From Cytophagales bacterium (GTDB taxonomy: Bacteria; Bacteroidota; Bacteroidia; Cytophagales; Spirosomataceae), in the NCBI GenBank assembly GCA_013298025.1, contig JAAFJE010000002.1, positions 124,001-188,000 on the forward strand: a DNA stretch of 64,000 nt, written 5' to 3'. Made by a program: the position numbers and the translations under genes. Below are positions 26,734 through 36,180 of the stretch, piece after piece. The notes under the pieces are model-generated. The model made no database searches, was not told where the DNA came from, and worked only from the letters and a program-made list of their open reading frames with translations. The stretch's first letter is position 1. Each line of letters starts with the position of its first letter.

Positions 26734-28599
26734 TTAGCGAAAGGGAACAATTTCGGGTGCAGCTATGTCAAAATCTCGTAGTCTAAAATTGTATGTATCA
26801 CTAAAGGCTGCATTGAGCGTTTGTATATCGGGTAAATTGGGGTAATACGTAAATTTCAACTGAAAAGTATTGAAGGTTAAGTTTTCATTTCTCAACCGAA
26901 TGCCCAAACCTACACCTGTAAAGGGAGCGTGTTGGATGAGTTGTTGAAACCGTGGAGCAACGTAAGCGAAGTCTATTTGAAAAAAAGGTGCCATTCTAAA
27001 TCCCACCAGATTGACACGTGAAAACAGTACAGCCTGATAGCCCCAAGCGAGTTTTTTTGTTCCCCAAAGTTTATCGCTACTGATACCGAGCATTCCGTTT
27101 TCGCCATTGATGTTGAGGTATTCGCCTGTATAACGATTATTGCCAAAGGCATATTTTAAGGTAAGAAAATGCCTGAGTTGACTCTTCCGAAAGGTGTGTA
27201 GTTTAGAAAAATAATTCGATTCTATGCTCAAGCCTGTTGTACCATTCGAGTATCCTCCTGCGTTGACCAAGGCGTATAAATAGCCATTATGCGGTAAATA
27301 ACGCCCCCAAGCTCCTTTAAAACCCACATAAGCCCTATTGCCCAAAATATCGGAATGCTCAACCCCTGTCACAAATGTTGCCAAATACCCATAAGGCACG
27401 TCTTCGGTAATACCAAAGCCATAAATCAAGACATCTCTTTTATAACGTCTATTAGAAAAACCTATACCTAACAAATAATCGGTATGGTTACGAAACAATT
27501 GGTTGGTATCGGCAGACACCTTTGGGCGTTGGGTATAAATAACATTGGTAAACCTCGCTCCTACCACCAAACGGGTTCTACTTTGATTTTCGGGTGTAAG
27601 AAAGGGCAATTTGTAAGAACGAGCCAGCCATACATCAACGTAATTTTGTGCTACAGGAAAGAACAAAAAGGTACTGTCTTGCCGAAGTGTGGTGGCATCG
27701 TAGCCTCTAGCGGTTGTTTGTCGGTTGAGGTCGTAGCGAAGCTCAAAACCTCCAGCCATTTTCATTTCGGGCGTTAGAAAAGGGCGAAACAATTTGAATC
27801 CATAATGTGTGTTTTGTCGCCGCAGCAACATATCGAGTTGTCCTGTGACAAAGCTTCTTCCGATGTACGGCACGGTGTAAGTGGTGGCGTATTCGATGGC
27901 AGGACTTTGTAAAAAATTCATAAAAAAGGTATTCCGCCACGAATGTCCCAGCCCTAAAAAATTCACTTGATTGATGCTCACATCGTATTTACTCAGCCCT
28001 CCCATACCTACATCGGGAATCAACGACCAAATATCTTGTGTAACGACCAACAAATCGACCAAGTTCGGAAAAAGTTCATCGGGTATCACCAAAATACGGG
28101 CATCATGCAAGATATTACTGTTACGCATCAAACGCTCGTTGTCTTTTAGGCGGTCGGCATCGAGAATATCACCCGATTGAAACATCAGAAACGATTTCCG
28201 AATTACCCATTCTTTGGTATTGGTATGCAGCGAACTGAAAAACTTCTCGCTGCTGGTGGCTTCCCGAACGGTATCAATGACGCTTTCGCCAAAAACCCTT
28301 AAACGCTTGATATAGATATTTCTAATCACTCGTCCTTCATACATTTGAAAGGGATTTTCTTCTACCGAAGTCACTTCTTGCCCCACGGCATTGGTGTTAT
28401 AAATATCTTGAAACACCAAATGATAGAGTTCATTGAGCCATTTATTTTTAGAAAATCGCTTTTTGATTTTTGTATAAATTACGCTATCTTTTTGATTTTT
28501 ATTTACCTGTAAAGCATTGGTAAGCAACAACTTATTGAGGCTGTCGGGAGCTTGTCCGAAGCCTTTTAAACCCATGCACAAAGAGCCTATACATATCAA
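26734..28599 (-). CDS. Omp85/BamA-like outer-membrane protein with POTRA-like region
   Basis: At least 621 aa. The N-terminal half has POTRA-like strand-helix patterns (IRNIYIKRLRVFGESV, then SGDILDADRLKDNERLMRN and LLVVTQDIWSLIPD). The C-terminal half is a beta-barrel rich in aromatic strands (LFSRVNLVGFRMAPFFQIDF) related to surface-antigen barrels. The 28599 start is a TTG, giving a clipped signal peptide. In-frame codons continue upstream as KIPLLIA, and a full signal peptide would begin at an ATT codon at 28623, just after an in-frame TAG at 28630. No upstream ATG, GTG or other TTG exists. Function: outer-membrane assembly or transport, unspecified. Confidence 0.75.
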   Translation of the reverse strand: MICIGSLCMGLKGFGQAPDSLNKLLLTNALQVNKNQKDSVIYTKIKKRFSKNKWLNELYHLVFQDIYNTNAVGQEVTSVEENPFQMYEGRVIRNIYIKRLRVFGESVIDTVREATSSEKFFSSLHTNTKEWVIRKSFLMFQSGDILDADRLKDNERLMRNSNILHDARILVIPDELFPNLVDLLVVTQDIWSLIPDVGMGGLSKYDVSINQVNFLGLGHSWRNTFFMNFLQSPAIEYATTYTVPYIGRSFVTGQLDMLLRRQNTHYGFKLFRPFLTPEMKMAGGFELRYDLNRQTTARGYDATTLRQDSTFLFFPVAQNYVDVWLARSYKLPFLTPENQSRTRLVVGARFTNVIYTQRPKVSADTNQLFRNHTDYLLGIGFSNRRYKRDVLIYGFGITEDVPYGYLATFVTGVEHSDILGNRAYVGFKGAWGRYLPHNGYLYALVNAGGYSNGTTGLSIESNYFSKLHTFRKSQLRHFLTLKYAFGNNRYTGEYLNINGENGMLGISSDKLWGTKKLAWGYQAVLFSRVNLVGFRMAPFFQIDFAYVAPRFQQLIQHAPFTGVGLGIRLRNENLTFNTFQLKFTYYPNLPDIQTLNAAFSDTYNFRLRDFDIAAPEIVPFR

Positions 28600-28727
28600 C
28601 GCTATGAGTAATGGTATTTTAATATATCGCTACAAGAAGTTATTCGTTCCTACTATCGTAAGGAAATATCGTAATTTATTGGCTTATTTTAACGAACTTT
28701 GCCTTATATTTTCAAACATTTAAGATA

Positions 28728-29309
28728 ATGCTTTTCTTAGAAAAATCCTTAATTCTGGCTTCCAATTCGCCCCGACGACAACAACTTTTGCGTGATGCAG
28801 GGTTTGTGTTTACGGTAAAAGTAAAACCCACCGAAGAAGATTTTCCTGCTACCATGCCTCCTGCCGAAGTGCCTGCTTTTTTGGCAAGAAAAAAAGCTGA
28901 GGCTTTTACCGATGAACTACAAGACAACATTATACTCACAGCCGATACGATTGTGGTAATAGGCGACGAAATTCTCAATAAACCTGCCGATGTGCAAGAA
29001 GCCCGTCAAATGCTACAAAAATTATCGGGTCGTCAGCACCAAGTAATCACGGGCGTTTGTATCATGACGCAAGAACAAACCCATACGTTTATTGATACCG
29101 CCAATGTATTTTTTAGAGCATTAACGGACAAAGAAATTGATTATTACATTGATACGTGTAAGCCCTTCGACAAAGCGGGCAGTTATGGCGTGCAAGATTT
29201 TATTGGTATGGTGGGCATTCCACGCATGGAAGGCAGCTATTTCACGGTTATGGGCCTGCCCATTCATCAAGTGTATGAGGCATTACAACCTTGGATTATT
29301 TGGCGGTAA
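28728..29309 (+). CDS. maf: Maf-family nucleoside triphosphate pyrophosphatase
   Basis: 193 aa with Maf/YhdE motifs: LILASNSPRRQQLL near the N-terminus, TADTIVVIGDEILNKPA, LSGRQHQVITGVCI and KAGSYGVQDFIG. It hydrolyses dTTP/UTP or modified nucleotides in the cytoplasm. It is divergent from the Omp85-like gene with 128 bp between. Confidence 0.93.
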   Translation: MLFLEKSLILASNSPRRQQLLRDAGFVFTVKVKPTEEDFPATMPPAEVPAFLARKKAEAFTDELQDNIILTADTIVVIGDEILNKPADVQEARQMLQKLSGRQHQVITGVCIMTQEQTHTFIDTANVFFRALTDKEIDYYIDTCKPFDKAGSYGVQDFIGMVGIPRMEGSYFTVMGLPIHQVYEALQPWIIWR

Positions 29310-29502
29310 GTAATTGCGTGATTGAGTGGTTTAGTGATTGAGCGATTCACAAGGCAATTTTCTCATTTTCAAATATTTACACCTAACTAACAAAAATATA
29401 AATCACTGAAAATCAAAATATTCATGCACTAATTCACCATTCACAATTGACTAATTCCCAATTTTGCATTGATACGTTGGTCCACCAACAATAGAAGATT
29501 AC
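29310..29502. repeat. Low-complexity GATTGAGTG-type intergenic repeat (degenerate)
   Basis: It begins with GTGATTGAGTGGTTTAGTGA and ends with CACTAATTCACCATTCACAA, partly complementary, like the cleaner hairpins at 35040 and 47374. No gene is seen. Confidence 0.5.
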
Positions 29503-30444
29503 ATGATAGTAAAAAATTTACATCCACGAAACCTACATCATGGCTCTTATGATTTTGAGGCATTGATACAACATTGTCCGACGTTAGCCGATTGGGTTTT
29601 TACGAATCAATACGGCAAGCAAACCATTAATTTTGCCGAGCCACAAGCCGTCAAATCGCTCAACAAAGCCTTGCTTGCGATGTATTATGGCATTCGTTTT
29701 TGGGATATTCCGCCGCAATATTTATGCCCACCCATTCCCGGTCGAGCCGATTACATTCATCATATAGCCGATTTATTGAGCCTAAATACTGGACAAAAAC
29801 CTCCTACAGGCGAGAAAATCAAGGTTTTAGATATTGGCGTAGGTGCTAATTGTGTGTACCCTATTATTGGGCATCAAGTGTATGGTTGGCGTTTCGTTGC
29901 CTCCGACATCGACGCAATTTCTTTGCGTTCGGCTCAAGCAATTATAACGCACAATCCATCATTGAGTAAAGCCGTGACTTGTCGCTTACAAACTTCGGCA
30001 CAACATTATTTCAAAAATATCATACAGCCCAACGAGTTTTTTGACGTAAGTATCTGCAATCCACCTTTCCATTCTTCGGCGGCAGCAGCCAACGAAGGAA
30101 GCTTGCGAAAACAACGGAATTTAACAGGAAAATTAGTAGAAAAACCTGTCTTAAATTTTGGAGGAAAAAGCAATGAATTATGGTGCGAAGGCGGAGAGGC
30201 TCGTTTCGTAGCCCAAATGATTCGAGAAAGTAGAAGCTATGCAACGCAGTGTTTATGGTTTACCTCGTTGGTTTCAAAAAAAGAAAACCTTTTTTCTTTA
30301 GAAAAACAACTACAAAAAGTTCAAGCACAAAACGTTGTCACCATGCCAATGGCACAAGGCCAGAAAGTCAGCCGAATATTGGCTTGGACTTTCTTGACTC
30401 CTGAACAACAAACCGACTGGATAGCGGTTAATCGAGCAAAGTAA
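29503..30444 (+). CDS. rlmF: 23S rRNA (adenine-1618-N6)-methyltransferase
   Basis: 313 aa. The start LHPRNLHHGSYDFEAL is diagnostic of RlmF (YbiN), with the SAM-binding LDIGVGAN (109-116) and the catalytic NPPF (186-189) followed by HSS. It methylates A1618 in 23S rRNA. Length matches E. coli RlmF. The stop adjoins that of the convergent AMP nucleosidase gene with no spacing (30444/30445). Confidence 0.93.
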   Translation: MIVKNLHPRNLHHGSYDFEALIQHCPTLADWVFTNQYGKQTINFAEPQAVKSLNKALLAMYYGIRFWDIPPQYLCPPIPGRADYIHHIADLLSLNTGQKPPTGEKIKVLDIGVGANCVYPIIGHQVYGWRFVASDIDAISLRSAQAIITHNPSLSKAVTCRLQTSAQHYFKNIIQPNEFFDVSICNPPFHSSAAAANEGSLRKQRNLTGKLVEKPVLNFGGKSNELWCEGGEARFVAQMIRESRSYATQCLWFTSLVSKKENLFSLEKQLQKVQAQNVVTMPMAQGQKVSRILAWTFLTPEQQTDWIAVNRAK

Positions 30445-31218
30445 TTATTCAAAGCGAAGGTGTTTGACAGATTCGCCCGAAACAGCCAGCTCTATCAAGG
30501 CATCAATACCGATTTGCAGGTGTTTTTCGACATAATTAGCCGTCACTTTTTTATCGCTTTCCTCAGTTTTTACGCCATCGGGGGTCATGGGGTTGTCAGA
30601 CACCAGCAACAAAGCACCGTGTGGGATTTTATTGGCAAAACCAACGGTAAAAATAGTAGCCGTTTCCATGTCAATGGCCATCGCACGAATGTCTGTCAGG
30701 TATTGCTTAAACTGCTCGTCATGCTCCCATACCCGGCGGTTGGTGGTGTAAATTAGCCCCGTCCAATAGTCCATTTCATGTTTTTTAATCATCGACGAAA
30801 CCGAACGTTGTAAACGGAAAGAGGGCAACGCTGGCACTTCTTTGGGCATATATTCGTCGGAAGTTCCTTCGCCTCGCACAGCCGCAATGGGTAAAATCAA
30901 GTCGCCGAGGGTTAAATTTTTTTTCAAGCCTCCGCATTTACCCAAAAATAACACCGCTTTGGGTTGTATTGCCGTGAGGATGTCCATGACGGTAGCCGCC
31001 ATCGGCGAACCCATACCAAAATTGATAATGGTGATATTATTGGCCGTAGCGGTTTGCATGGGTCGGTCGATACCCTTGATTGCAACCGAAAATTGTTCGG
31101 CAAACATATCGACGTAGTTTTTAAAATTTGTCAGCAAAATGTACTGTCCAAATTCTTCAATTGCTGTACCTGTATAACGAGGCAACCAATTGTTGACAAT
31201 TTCTTCTTTTGTTTTCAT
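30445..31218 (-). CDS. amn: AMP nucleosidase
   Basis: About 257 aa from ATG 31218 (MKTKEEIVNNWLPRYTG); an ATG two codons earlier (31224) is also possible, and the longer frame to 31326 overlaps the next gene and fits no homologue pattern. Nucleoside phosphorylase fold: NFGMGSPMAATVMDIL, LFLGKCGGLKKNL, AIDMETATIFTVGF and LVSDNPMTPDGVK. It splits AMP to adenine and ribose 5-phosphate. This is the short form typical of Bacteroidota, without the E. coli N-terminal domain. Possible alternative: a related purine nucleosidase. Confidence 0.87.
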   Translation of the reverse strand: MKTKEEIVNNWLPRYTGTAIEEFGQYILLTNFKNYVDMFAEQFSVAIKGIDRPMQTATANNITIINFGMGSPMAATVMDILTAIQPKAVLFLGKCGGLKKNLTLGDLILPIAAVRGEGTSDEYMPKEVPALPSFRLQRSVSSMIKKHEMDYWTGLIYTTNRRVWEHDEQFKQYLTDIRAMAIDMETATIFTVGFANKIPHGALLLVSDNPMTPDGVKTEESDKKVTANYVEKHLQIGIDALIELAVSGESVKHLRFE

Positions 31219-31317
31219 ACGCATAAAGATGAAGTGATTTAACAAAACAATGGGGATTTCTCGTTTTGCTCCTATTTTTGCACTAATCAATCGTACAAAC
31301 ATCCGATTCACAAAGCT

Positions 31318-31761
31318 ATGGAGCAATTGAATATTCCTTCATTTGAGTACAAATTAAGAAAAAATGCTGGAAAGTTATACATCTACGACGAGCTTCGTAA
31401 AAAGTTCTTGGTGCTTACGCCCGAAGAATGGGTGCGTCAGCATTTTGTTCATCATCTTATCAATCATTACCAATATCCTAAAAGTTTAATCAAGCTCGAA
31501 AGTGGTTTGCAATACAACCACCGACAAAAGCGTAGCGACATCCAAGTATATGACCGCCAAGGAAATATCTTTATGATTGTTGAGTGTAAAGCTCCTTATA
31601 TTGCTCTTTCTCAGGCAGTTTTCGACCAAGCAGCCCAATACAACAAGGTCTTACAAAGCCCTTATTTGTGTATCACTAATGGTATGAGCCATGCTTGTTG
31701 CCATACCAATTGGCAAACCCAAGGCATTAGCTTTTTGCCTGATTTGCCTTTATTTACCTAG
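31318..31761 (+). CDS. Orphan HsdR_N-type (PD-(D/E)xK) protein
   Basis: 147 aa resembling the N-terminal domain of type I restriction HsdR subunits. The core strand set RSDIQVYDRQGNIFMIVECKAP (in two parts: RSDIQVY and VECKAP) gives the nuclease Asp and Glu-x-Lys. No helicase domain and no hsdM or hsdS lie nearby. Single small HsdR_N proteins are conserved in many Bacteroidota, so it is probably a housekeeping nuclease or DNA-binding protein rather than defence. It is divergent from amn and followed by pafA. Confidence 0.8.
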   Translation: MEQLNIPSFEYKLRKNAGKLYIYDELRKKFLVLTPEEWVRQHFVHHLINHYQYPKSLIKLESGLQYNHRQKRSDIQVYDRQGNIFMIVECKAPYIALSQAVFDQAAQYNKVLQSPYLCITNGMSHACCHTNWQTQGISFLPDLPLFT

Positions 31762-31852
31762 AAAAAATGATATATTTCATGATATGTTAATAGGCAAAAC
31801 AGCACAGCAAGGCATGATGTTTTTGTATATTTGTCGAAAAAACAGCTTCATT

Positions 31853-33502
31853 ATGCAAAAAAAAACCTTGATGTTGTGGCTAGGGCTGTCGCTAGGCATA
31901 ACATCGCAAGCACAAACTACGCTCAAAACAACGCCTAAGTTACCCAACAAGCCTAAATTAGTGATTGGGATTGTCGTGGACCAAATGCGTTATGATTACC
32001 TTTATCGTTACGCAAGCAAATACACCAATGGAGGCTTTAAACGCCTAATGGGCGAAGGCTTCAATTGCCGTAATCATCATTACGACTATGTGCCAACGGT
32101 AACGGCCGCAGGTCATGCCGCCATTTTCACGGGTTCGGTGCCAGCCGTAGATGGCATTGTTGGCAATGAGTGGTTCGACCAAAAAGCAGGCAGAACCGTG
32201 TATTGTGTAGAAGATTCTACCGTAAAAACCATAGGTGCAGATACCAAGGCAGGCTTGATGTCGCCGAAAAATTTATTGGTATCGACCATTACCGACCAAC
32301 TCAAAATAGCCAATAATTTTCAATCGAAAACCATCGGTATTGCCCTTAAAGACCGAGGGGCGATTTTGCCCGCAGGCCATACCGCCAACGCAGCATATTG
32401 GTTCGACTCGAAAGACGGGCATTGGATTACCTCAAGCTTTTACATGAAAGATTTGCCAACTTGGGTAAAAGATTTCAACGGTAAAAAAATTCCACAAAAA
32501 TACATCGCCCAAGGCTGGAATACCCTGCTCCCAATAGAACAATACACCGAAAGTACGCCCGACGACCAAGCACACGAAGGCAAACTGAGCGGTGAACAAA
32601 AGCCCGTTTTTCCGCATGAATTGGCCGCACAAGCAGGCGTTAATTTGCTCGAAGTGATTCGCTCTACGCCTTATGGCAACAGCCTTACCAAAGATTTTGC
32701 CTTGGCGGCTATCCAAAACGAACAACTTGGCAAGGGCTCACAAACCGATTTTCTTACTGTAAGTTTTTCTTCAACCGATTATGTAGGTCATGCGTTTGGC
32801 CCTAATTCTATCGAAGCCGAAGATACTTATTTGCGTTTAGATAAAGATATAGCCGAGCTATTAAGCTTTTTAGATGGCTATGTAGGCAAAGAAAATGTAT
32901 TGGTATTTCTCAGTGCCGACCACGGCGTAGCCGACGTGCCAGGTTTTTGGCAAGCACACAAGTTACCCGCAGGTACACTCGATGGAGCAGCGATGGCAAC
33001 GGCTGTAAAAAATGCCTTGAATGCTAGTTTTGGCGAAGGGAATTATATCAAAGCCGACGAAAACAACCAATTTTACCTAAATCACGCTTTATTGAAAGCA
33101 CGAAAAATAAGCGTAAGTCAGGTATATGAAGTCATCAGAGAAACCTTGCTACAACGCAACGACGTAGCCGATGTAATTGACCTACAACATATTAGTGAAT
33201 CAAGTATTCCAACTTATCAGCAAGGATATGTACGCAACGGCTTCAATCCACGCAGAAGTGGCGACATCTTGTATTTCCTCAATCCAAGTTGGTTTACGGG
33301 CAGAAGTACAGGTACTACGCATGGCTCGGTGTATCGTTACGATACGCACGTACCTTTGTTGTGGTACGGTTGGAAAATCAAGCATGGTGAAACTTCGCAA
33401 CGCACCAATATTTCAGACATCGCCCCTACGGTAGCCGACTTGCTCAGTATTCTCGAACCCAACGGCAGTGTTGGAAATGTGATTACGGAAGTAGTAAAAT
33501 AA
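31853..33502 (+). CDS. pafA: PafA-type alkaline phosphatase
   Basis: 549 aa from ATG 31853 (MQKKTLMLWLG); the frame extends upstream to 31691 but only this start gives a signal peptide (ending SQAQ). Alkaline phosphatase superfamily features: first metal Asp in GIVVDQMRYDYL (43), nucleophile Thr84 in PTVTAAGHAA, Asn105 in IVGNEW, metal ligands SSTDYVGHAF and SADHGVAD, and a late His in TTHGSVYRYD. This is the phosphate-insensitive, periplasmic PafA group of Bacteroidota, active on phosphomonoesters. Terminator at 33525. Confidence 0.93.
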   Translation: MQKKTLMLWLGLSLGITSQAQTTLKTTPKLPNKPKLVIGIVVDQMRYDYLYRYASKYTNGGFKRLMGEGFNCRNHHYDYVPTVTAAGHAAIFTGSVPAVDGIVGNEWFDQKAGRTVYCVEDSTVKTIGADTKAGLMSPKNLLVSTITDQLKIANNFQSKTIGIALKDRGAILPAGHTANAAYWFDSKDGHWITSSFYMKDLPTWVKDFNGKKIPQKYIAQGWNTLLPIEQYTESTPDDQAHEGKLSGEQKPVFPHELAAQAGVNLLEVIRSTPYGNSLTKDFALAAIQNEQLGKGSQTDFLTVSFSSTDYVGHAFGPNSIEAEDTYLRLDKDIAELLSFLDGYVGKENVLVFLSADHGVADVPGFWQAHKLPAGTLDGAAMATAVKNALNASFGEGNYIKADENNQFYLNHALLKARKISVSQVYEVIRETLLQRNDVADVIDLQHISESSIPTYQQGYVRNGFNPRRSGDILYFLNPSWFTGRSTGTTHGSVYRYDTHVPLLWYGWKIKHGETSQRTNISDIAPTVADLLSILEPNGSVGNVITEVVK

Positions 33503-33524
33503 AAGTTTTGCTCCATAAAAATAG

Positions 33525-33555
33525 AAAGAGACTTAATGATTTTAGGTCTCTTTTT
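33525..33555 (+). terminator. Terminator after pafA
   Basis: AAAGAGAC and GTCTCTTT, 8-bp perfect stem, followed by TTTATTTTTAT. Confidence 0.85.
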
Positions 33556-33717
33556 ATTTTTATAAAGAAAAAACCTTATTTTTGATAAAAGTCTTTTTTA
33601 CAAAATAGATTTACACTTGACTCTTAAAATTATTTTGTATATTATTAATGCAGAATTTTAAATATAAGACTATAGAAATAAAATTTTAACTTACATAAAC
33701 TTAATCGCCCAAATCTT

Positions 33718-35031
33718 ATGAAAATAGCAGTAGTTGGAACTGGCTATGTTGGCCTCGTAACAGGCACTTGCTTTGCGGAAACAGGAAACCAAGTAACTTG
33801 CGTTGATATAGACGTAAAAAAAGTTGAAAAACTGAAAAGTGGTGTCGTCCCTATTTATGAACCCGGTTTGGATGTACTTTTCAATCGTAACACCGCCGAT
33901 GGCCGATTAAGTTTTACCACTAATTTGGCAGAGGGCATCAAAGATGCTAAAGTAATTTTCTTGGCGCTTCCTACGCCTCCCGGCGAAGATGGCTCGGCCG
34001 ACTTGAAATACATCTTGAAAGTTGCCAACGACCTTGGTCCTTTGCTTGACCAATACGTAGTGGTAATCGACAAAAGTACTGTGCCTGTGGGTACGGCAGA
34101 CAAAGTAAAAGCTGCCATTGCTCAAAATGCTGATACAGAGCTTTTTGATGTGGTGTCAAACCCTGAGTTCTTGCGTGAAGGCGTTGCCGTAGAAGACTTC
34201 ATGAAGCCCGACCGTGTGGTGATTGGCACAACTTCCGACAAGGCTAAAGCTGTCATGAACAAGCTTTACGCTCCGTTGGTTCGCCAAGGGAATCCGATTA
34301 TTTTCATGGATGAGCGTTCGGCAGAAATGACTAAATACGCTGCCAATGCTTTCTTGGCTACGAAAATTACCTTCATGAACGAAATTGCCAACCTTTGCGA
34401 AATCGTAGGTGCAAACGTGGACGACATCCGCAAGGGTATCGGTACCGACTCTCGTATTGGTAAACGCTTCTTGTTTGCAGGTATTGGCTACGGTGGTAGC
34501 TGTTTTCCTAAAGACGTGCAGGCTTTGGAAAAAACCTCAAAAGATGTGGGCTATGATTTCCAAATCTTGAAAGCGGTGATGGGTGTAAACGAAAACCAAA
34601 AAACCAAGCTTATTCCTACCATCAAAGAGCACTTCGGTGGCGATTTGAAAGGCAAAGTATTCGCTATGTGGGGCTTGGCGTTTAAGCCTTATACCGACGA
34701 TATTCGTGAAGCACCAGCCTTGTACAACATCAAAGAATTGTTGGCAGAAGGTGCTATCATCAAGGCATTCGACCCCGAAGCAATGCCTAATGTCAAAGGA
34801 GTTATCGGCGATGCCATCACTTATACCAAAGGTCCTTACGAAGCTATCAAAGAAGCAGATGCCCTGTTGATTATGACCGAATGGCCTCAGTTCCGTACAC
34901 CTGAGTTTGAGGTGATGGAAGTATTGTTGAAAAACAAGGTTATCTTCGACGGCCGTAACTTGTACGAATTAGAGCAAATGAAAGAATTGGGCTATACGTA
35001 CTATTCAATTGGTAGAGAAACAGTGAAATAA
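33718..35031 (+). CDS. ugd: UDP-glucose 6-dehydrogenase
   Basis: 437 aa. N-terminal NAD site MKIAVVGTGYVGLVTGTCFA, central EFLREGVAVEDFMKPDRVVI, and catalytic Cys262 in GGSCFPKD. It oxidises UDP-glucose to UDP-glucuronate. The next gene decarboxylates that product, giving UDP-xylose, so the pair supplies sugar nucleotides for exopolysaccharide or glycoprotein. A 22-bp hairpin repeat lies between the two. Confidence 0.96.
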   Translation: MKIAVVGTGYVGLVTGTCFAETGNQVTCVDIDVKKVEKLKSGVVPIYEPGLDVLFNRNTADGRLSFTTNLAEGIKDAKVIFLALPTPPGEDGSADLKYILKVANDLGPLLDQYVVVIDKSTVPVGTADKVKAAIAQNADTELFDVVSNPEFLREGVAVEDFMKPDRVVIGTTSDKAKAVMNKLYAPLVRQGNPIIFMDERSAEMTKYAANAFLATKITFMNEIANLCEIVGANVDDIRKGIGTDSRIGKRFLFAGIGYGGSCFPKDVQALEKTSKDVGYDFQILKAVMGVNENQKTKLIPTIKEHFGGDLKGKVFAMWGLAFKPYTDDIREAPALYNIKELLAEGAIIKAFDPEAMPNVKGVIGDAITYTKGPYEAIKEADALLIMTEWPQFRTPEFEVMEVLLKNKVIFDGRNLYELEQMKELGYTYYSIGRETVK

Positions 35032-35039
35032 TTGTGATT

Positions 35040-35094
35040 GAGCGATTGAGTGAATGAGTGATTTAAACACCAATCACTCATTCATTCAATCACT
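35040..35094. repeat. GATTGAGTG-family intergenic hairpin
   Basis: GAATGAGTGATT and AATCACTCATTC form the core, extended to about 22 bp with two mismatches around an 8-nt loop. It is made of 7-8-bp GATTGAG/GAATGAG words. Related elements lie at 29310 and 47374. Confidence 0.75.
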
Positions 35095-35107
35095 AAATAT
35101 AAACAAC

Positions 35108-36091
35108 ATGAAACGAGTATTAATCACAGGTGGAGCGGGTTTTTTAGGCTCACACCTTTGCGATAGATTCATCAAAGAGGGCTATCATGTGATAGCGATG
35201 GATAATTTGATTACGGGTGATATAAAAAACATAGAGCATCTTTTCAAATTACCCAACTTTGAATTTTACCACCACGATGTATCAAAGTTCATCCACGTGC
35301 CGGGTGAATTGGATTACATTTTGCACTTTGCTTCGCCAGCCTCTCCCATTGACTACTTGAAAATTCCTATTCAAACCTTGAAAGTAGGTTCGTTGGGTAT
35401 TCACAACTGTTTGGGATTGGCGAGGGTAAAAAATGCAAGGGTATTGATTGCCTCTACCTCTGAGGTATATGGCGACCCAAGTGTACACCCTCAAAACGAA
35501 GAATACTGGGGCAATGTAAACCCTGTAGGGCCGAGAGGGGTATATGACGAAGCCAAGCGTTTCCAAGAAGCGATGACGATGGCGTATCATACGTATCATG
35601 GGCTAGAAACCCGTATTGTGCGTATTTTCAATACCTACGGACCAAGAATGCGTTTGAACGACGGCCGTGTGTTACCAGCATTCATCGGACAAGCGTTGAG
35701 AGGCGAAGACCTCACGATGTTTGGCGACGGCTCGCAAACACGCTCTTTCTGTTATGTGGACGACCTCGTAGAAGGGATTTACCGCTTGTTGTTGAGCGAT
35801 TATCCATATCCTGTCAACGTGGGTAATCCTGATGAAATCACCATCAAGGAATTTGGAGAAGAAATCATCAAGCTCACAGGCACATCACAAAAATTAATTT
35901 CTTTGCCCTTGCCCGTTGACGACCCTAAACAGCGTCAGCCAGACATTACGAAAGCCAAAGAAATCCTTGGTTGGGAGCCTAAAGTAAAACGTGCCGAAGG
36001 TTTGAAAATTACCTATGAATACTTCAAATCATTGCCACACGAAGAGCTTTTCAAAATGGCAAACCATAGAGAATTTGAGAAAAAACACTAG
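35108..36091 (+). CDS. UDP-glucuronate decarboxylase (UDP-xylose synthase)
   Basis: 327 aa from ATG 35108; an earlier ATG at 35054 would translate the hairpin repeat and is rejected. Extended [17 protein letters not shown] (NAD), [17 protein letters not shown], the catalytic STSEVYGDP and GVYDEAKRF (YxxxK), [17 protein letters not shown], and [12 protein letters not shown]. These are the hallmarks of UXS. It follows ugd with 76 bp between. A terminator follows. Confidence 0.94.
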   Translation: MKRVLITGGAGFLGSHLCDRFIKEGYHVIAMDNLITGDIKNIEHLFKLPNFEFYHHDVSKFIHVPGELDYILHFASPASPIDYLKIPIQTLKVGSLGIHNCLGLARVKNARVLIASTSEVYGDPSVHPQNEEYWGNVNPVGPRGVYDEAKRFQEAMTMAYHTYHGLETRIVRIFNTYGPRMRLNDGRVLPAFIGQALRGEDLTMFGDGSQTRSFCYVDDLVEGIYRLLLSDYPYPVNVGNPDEITIKEFGEEIIKLTGTSQKLISLPLPVDDPKQRQPDITKAKEILGWEPKVKRAEGLKITYEYFKSLPHEELFKMANHREFEKKH

Positions 36092-36117
36092 CAGGTACGT
36101 TTGTTTTTGAGTTCCAA

Positions 36118-36153
36118 CAAAAAATCCCGAGTCTTACGACTCGGGATTTTTTT
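36118..36153. terminator. Strong bidirectional terminator
   Basis: AAATCCCGAGTC-TTAC-GACTCGGGATTT, 12-bp perfect stem with a T7 tract, between convergent genes. Confidence 0.95.
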
Positions 36154-36180
36154 ATTCAGTTATCTTTTATTCAAAAAGTA

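Noticed and set aside
31691-31852. N-terminal extension of PafA from the earlier ATG
   Set aside because: It overlaps the HsdR_N-like gene and would bury the signal peptide that begins at 31853.
35054-35107. Earlier start for the UDP-glucuronate decarboxylase
   Set aside because: It translates the hairpin repeat; the conserved Rossmann start is at 35108.
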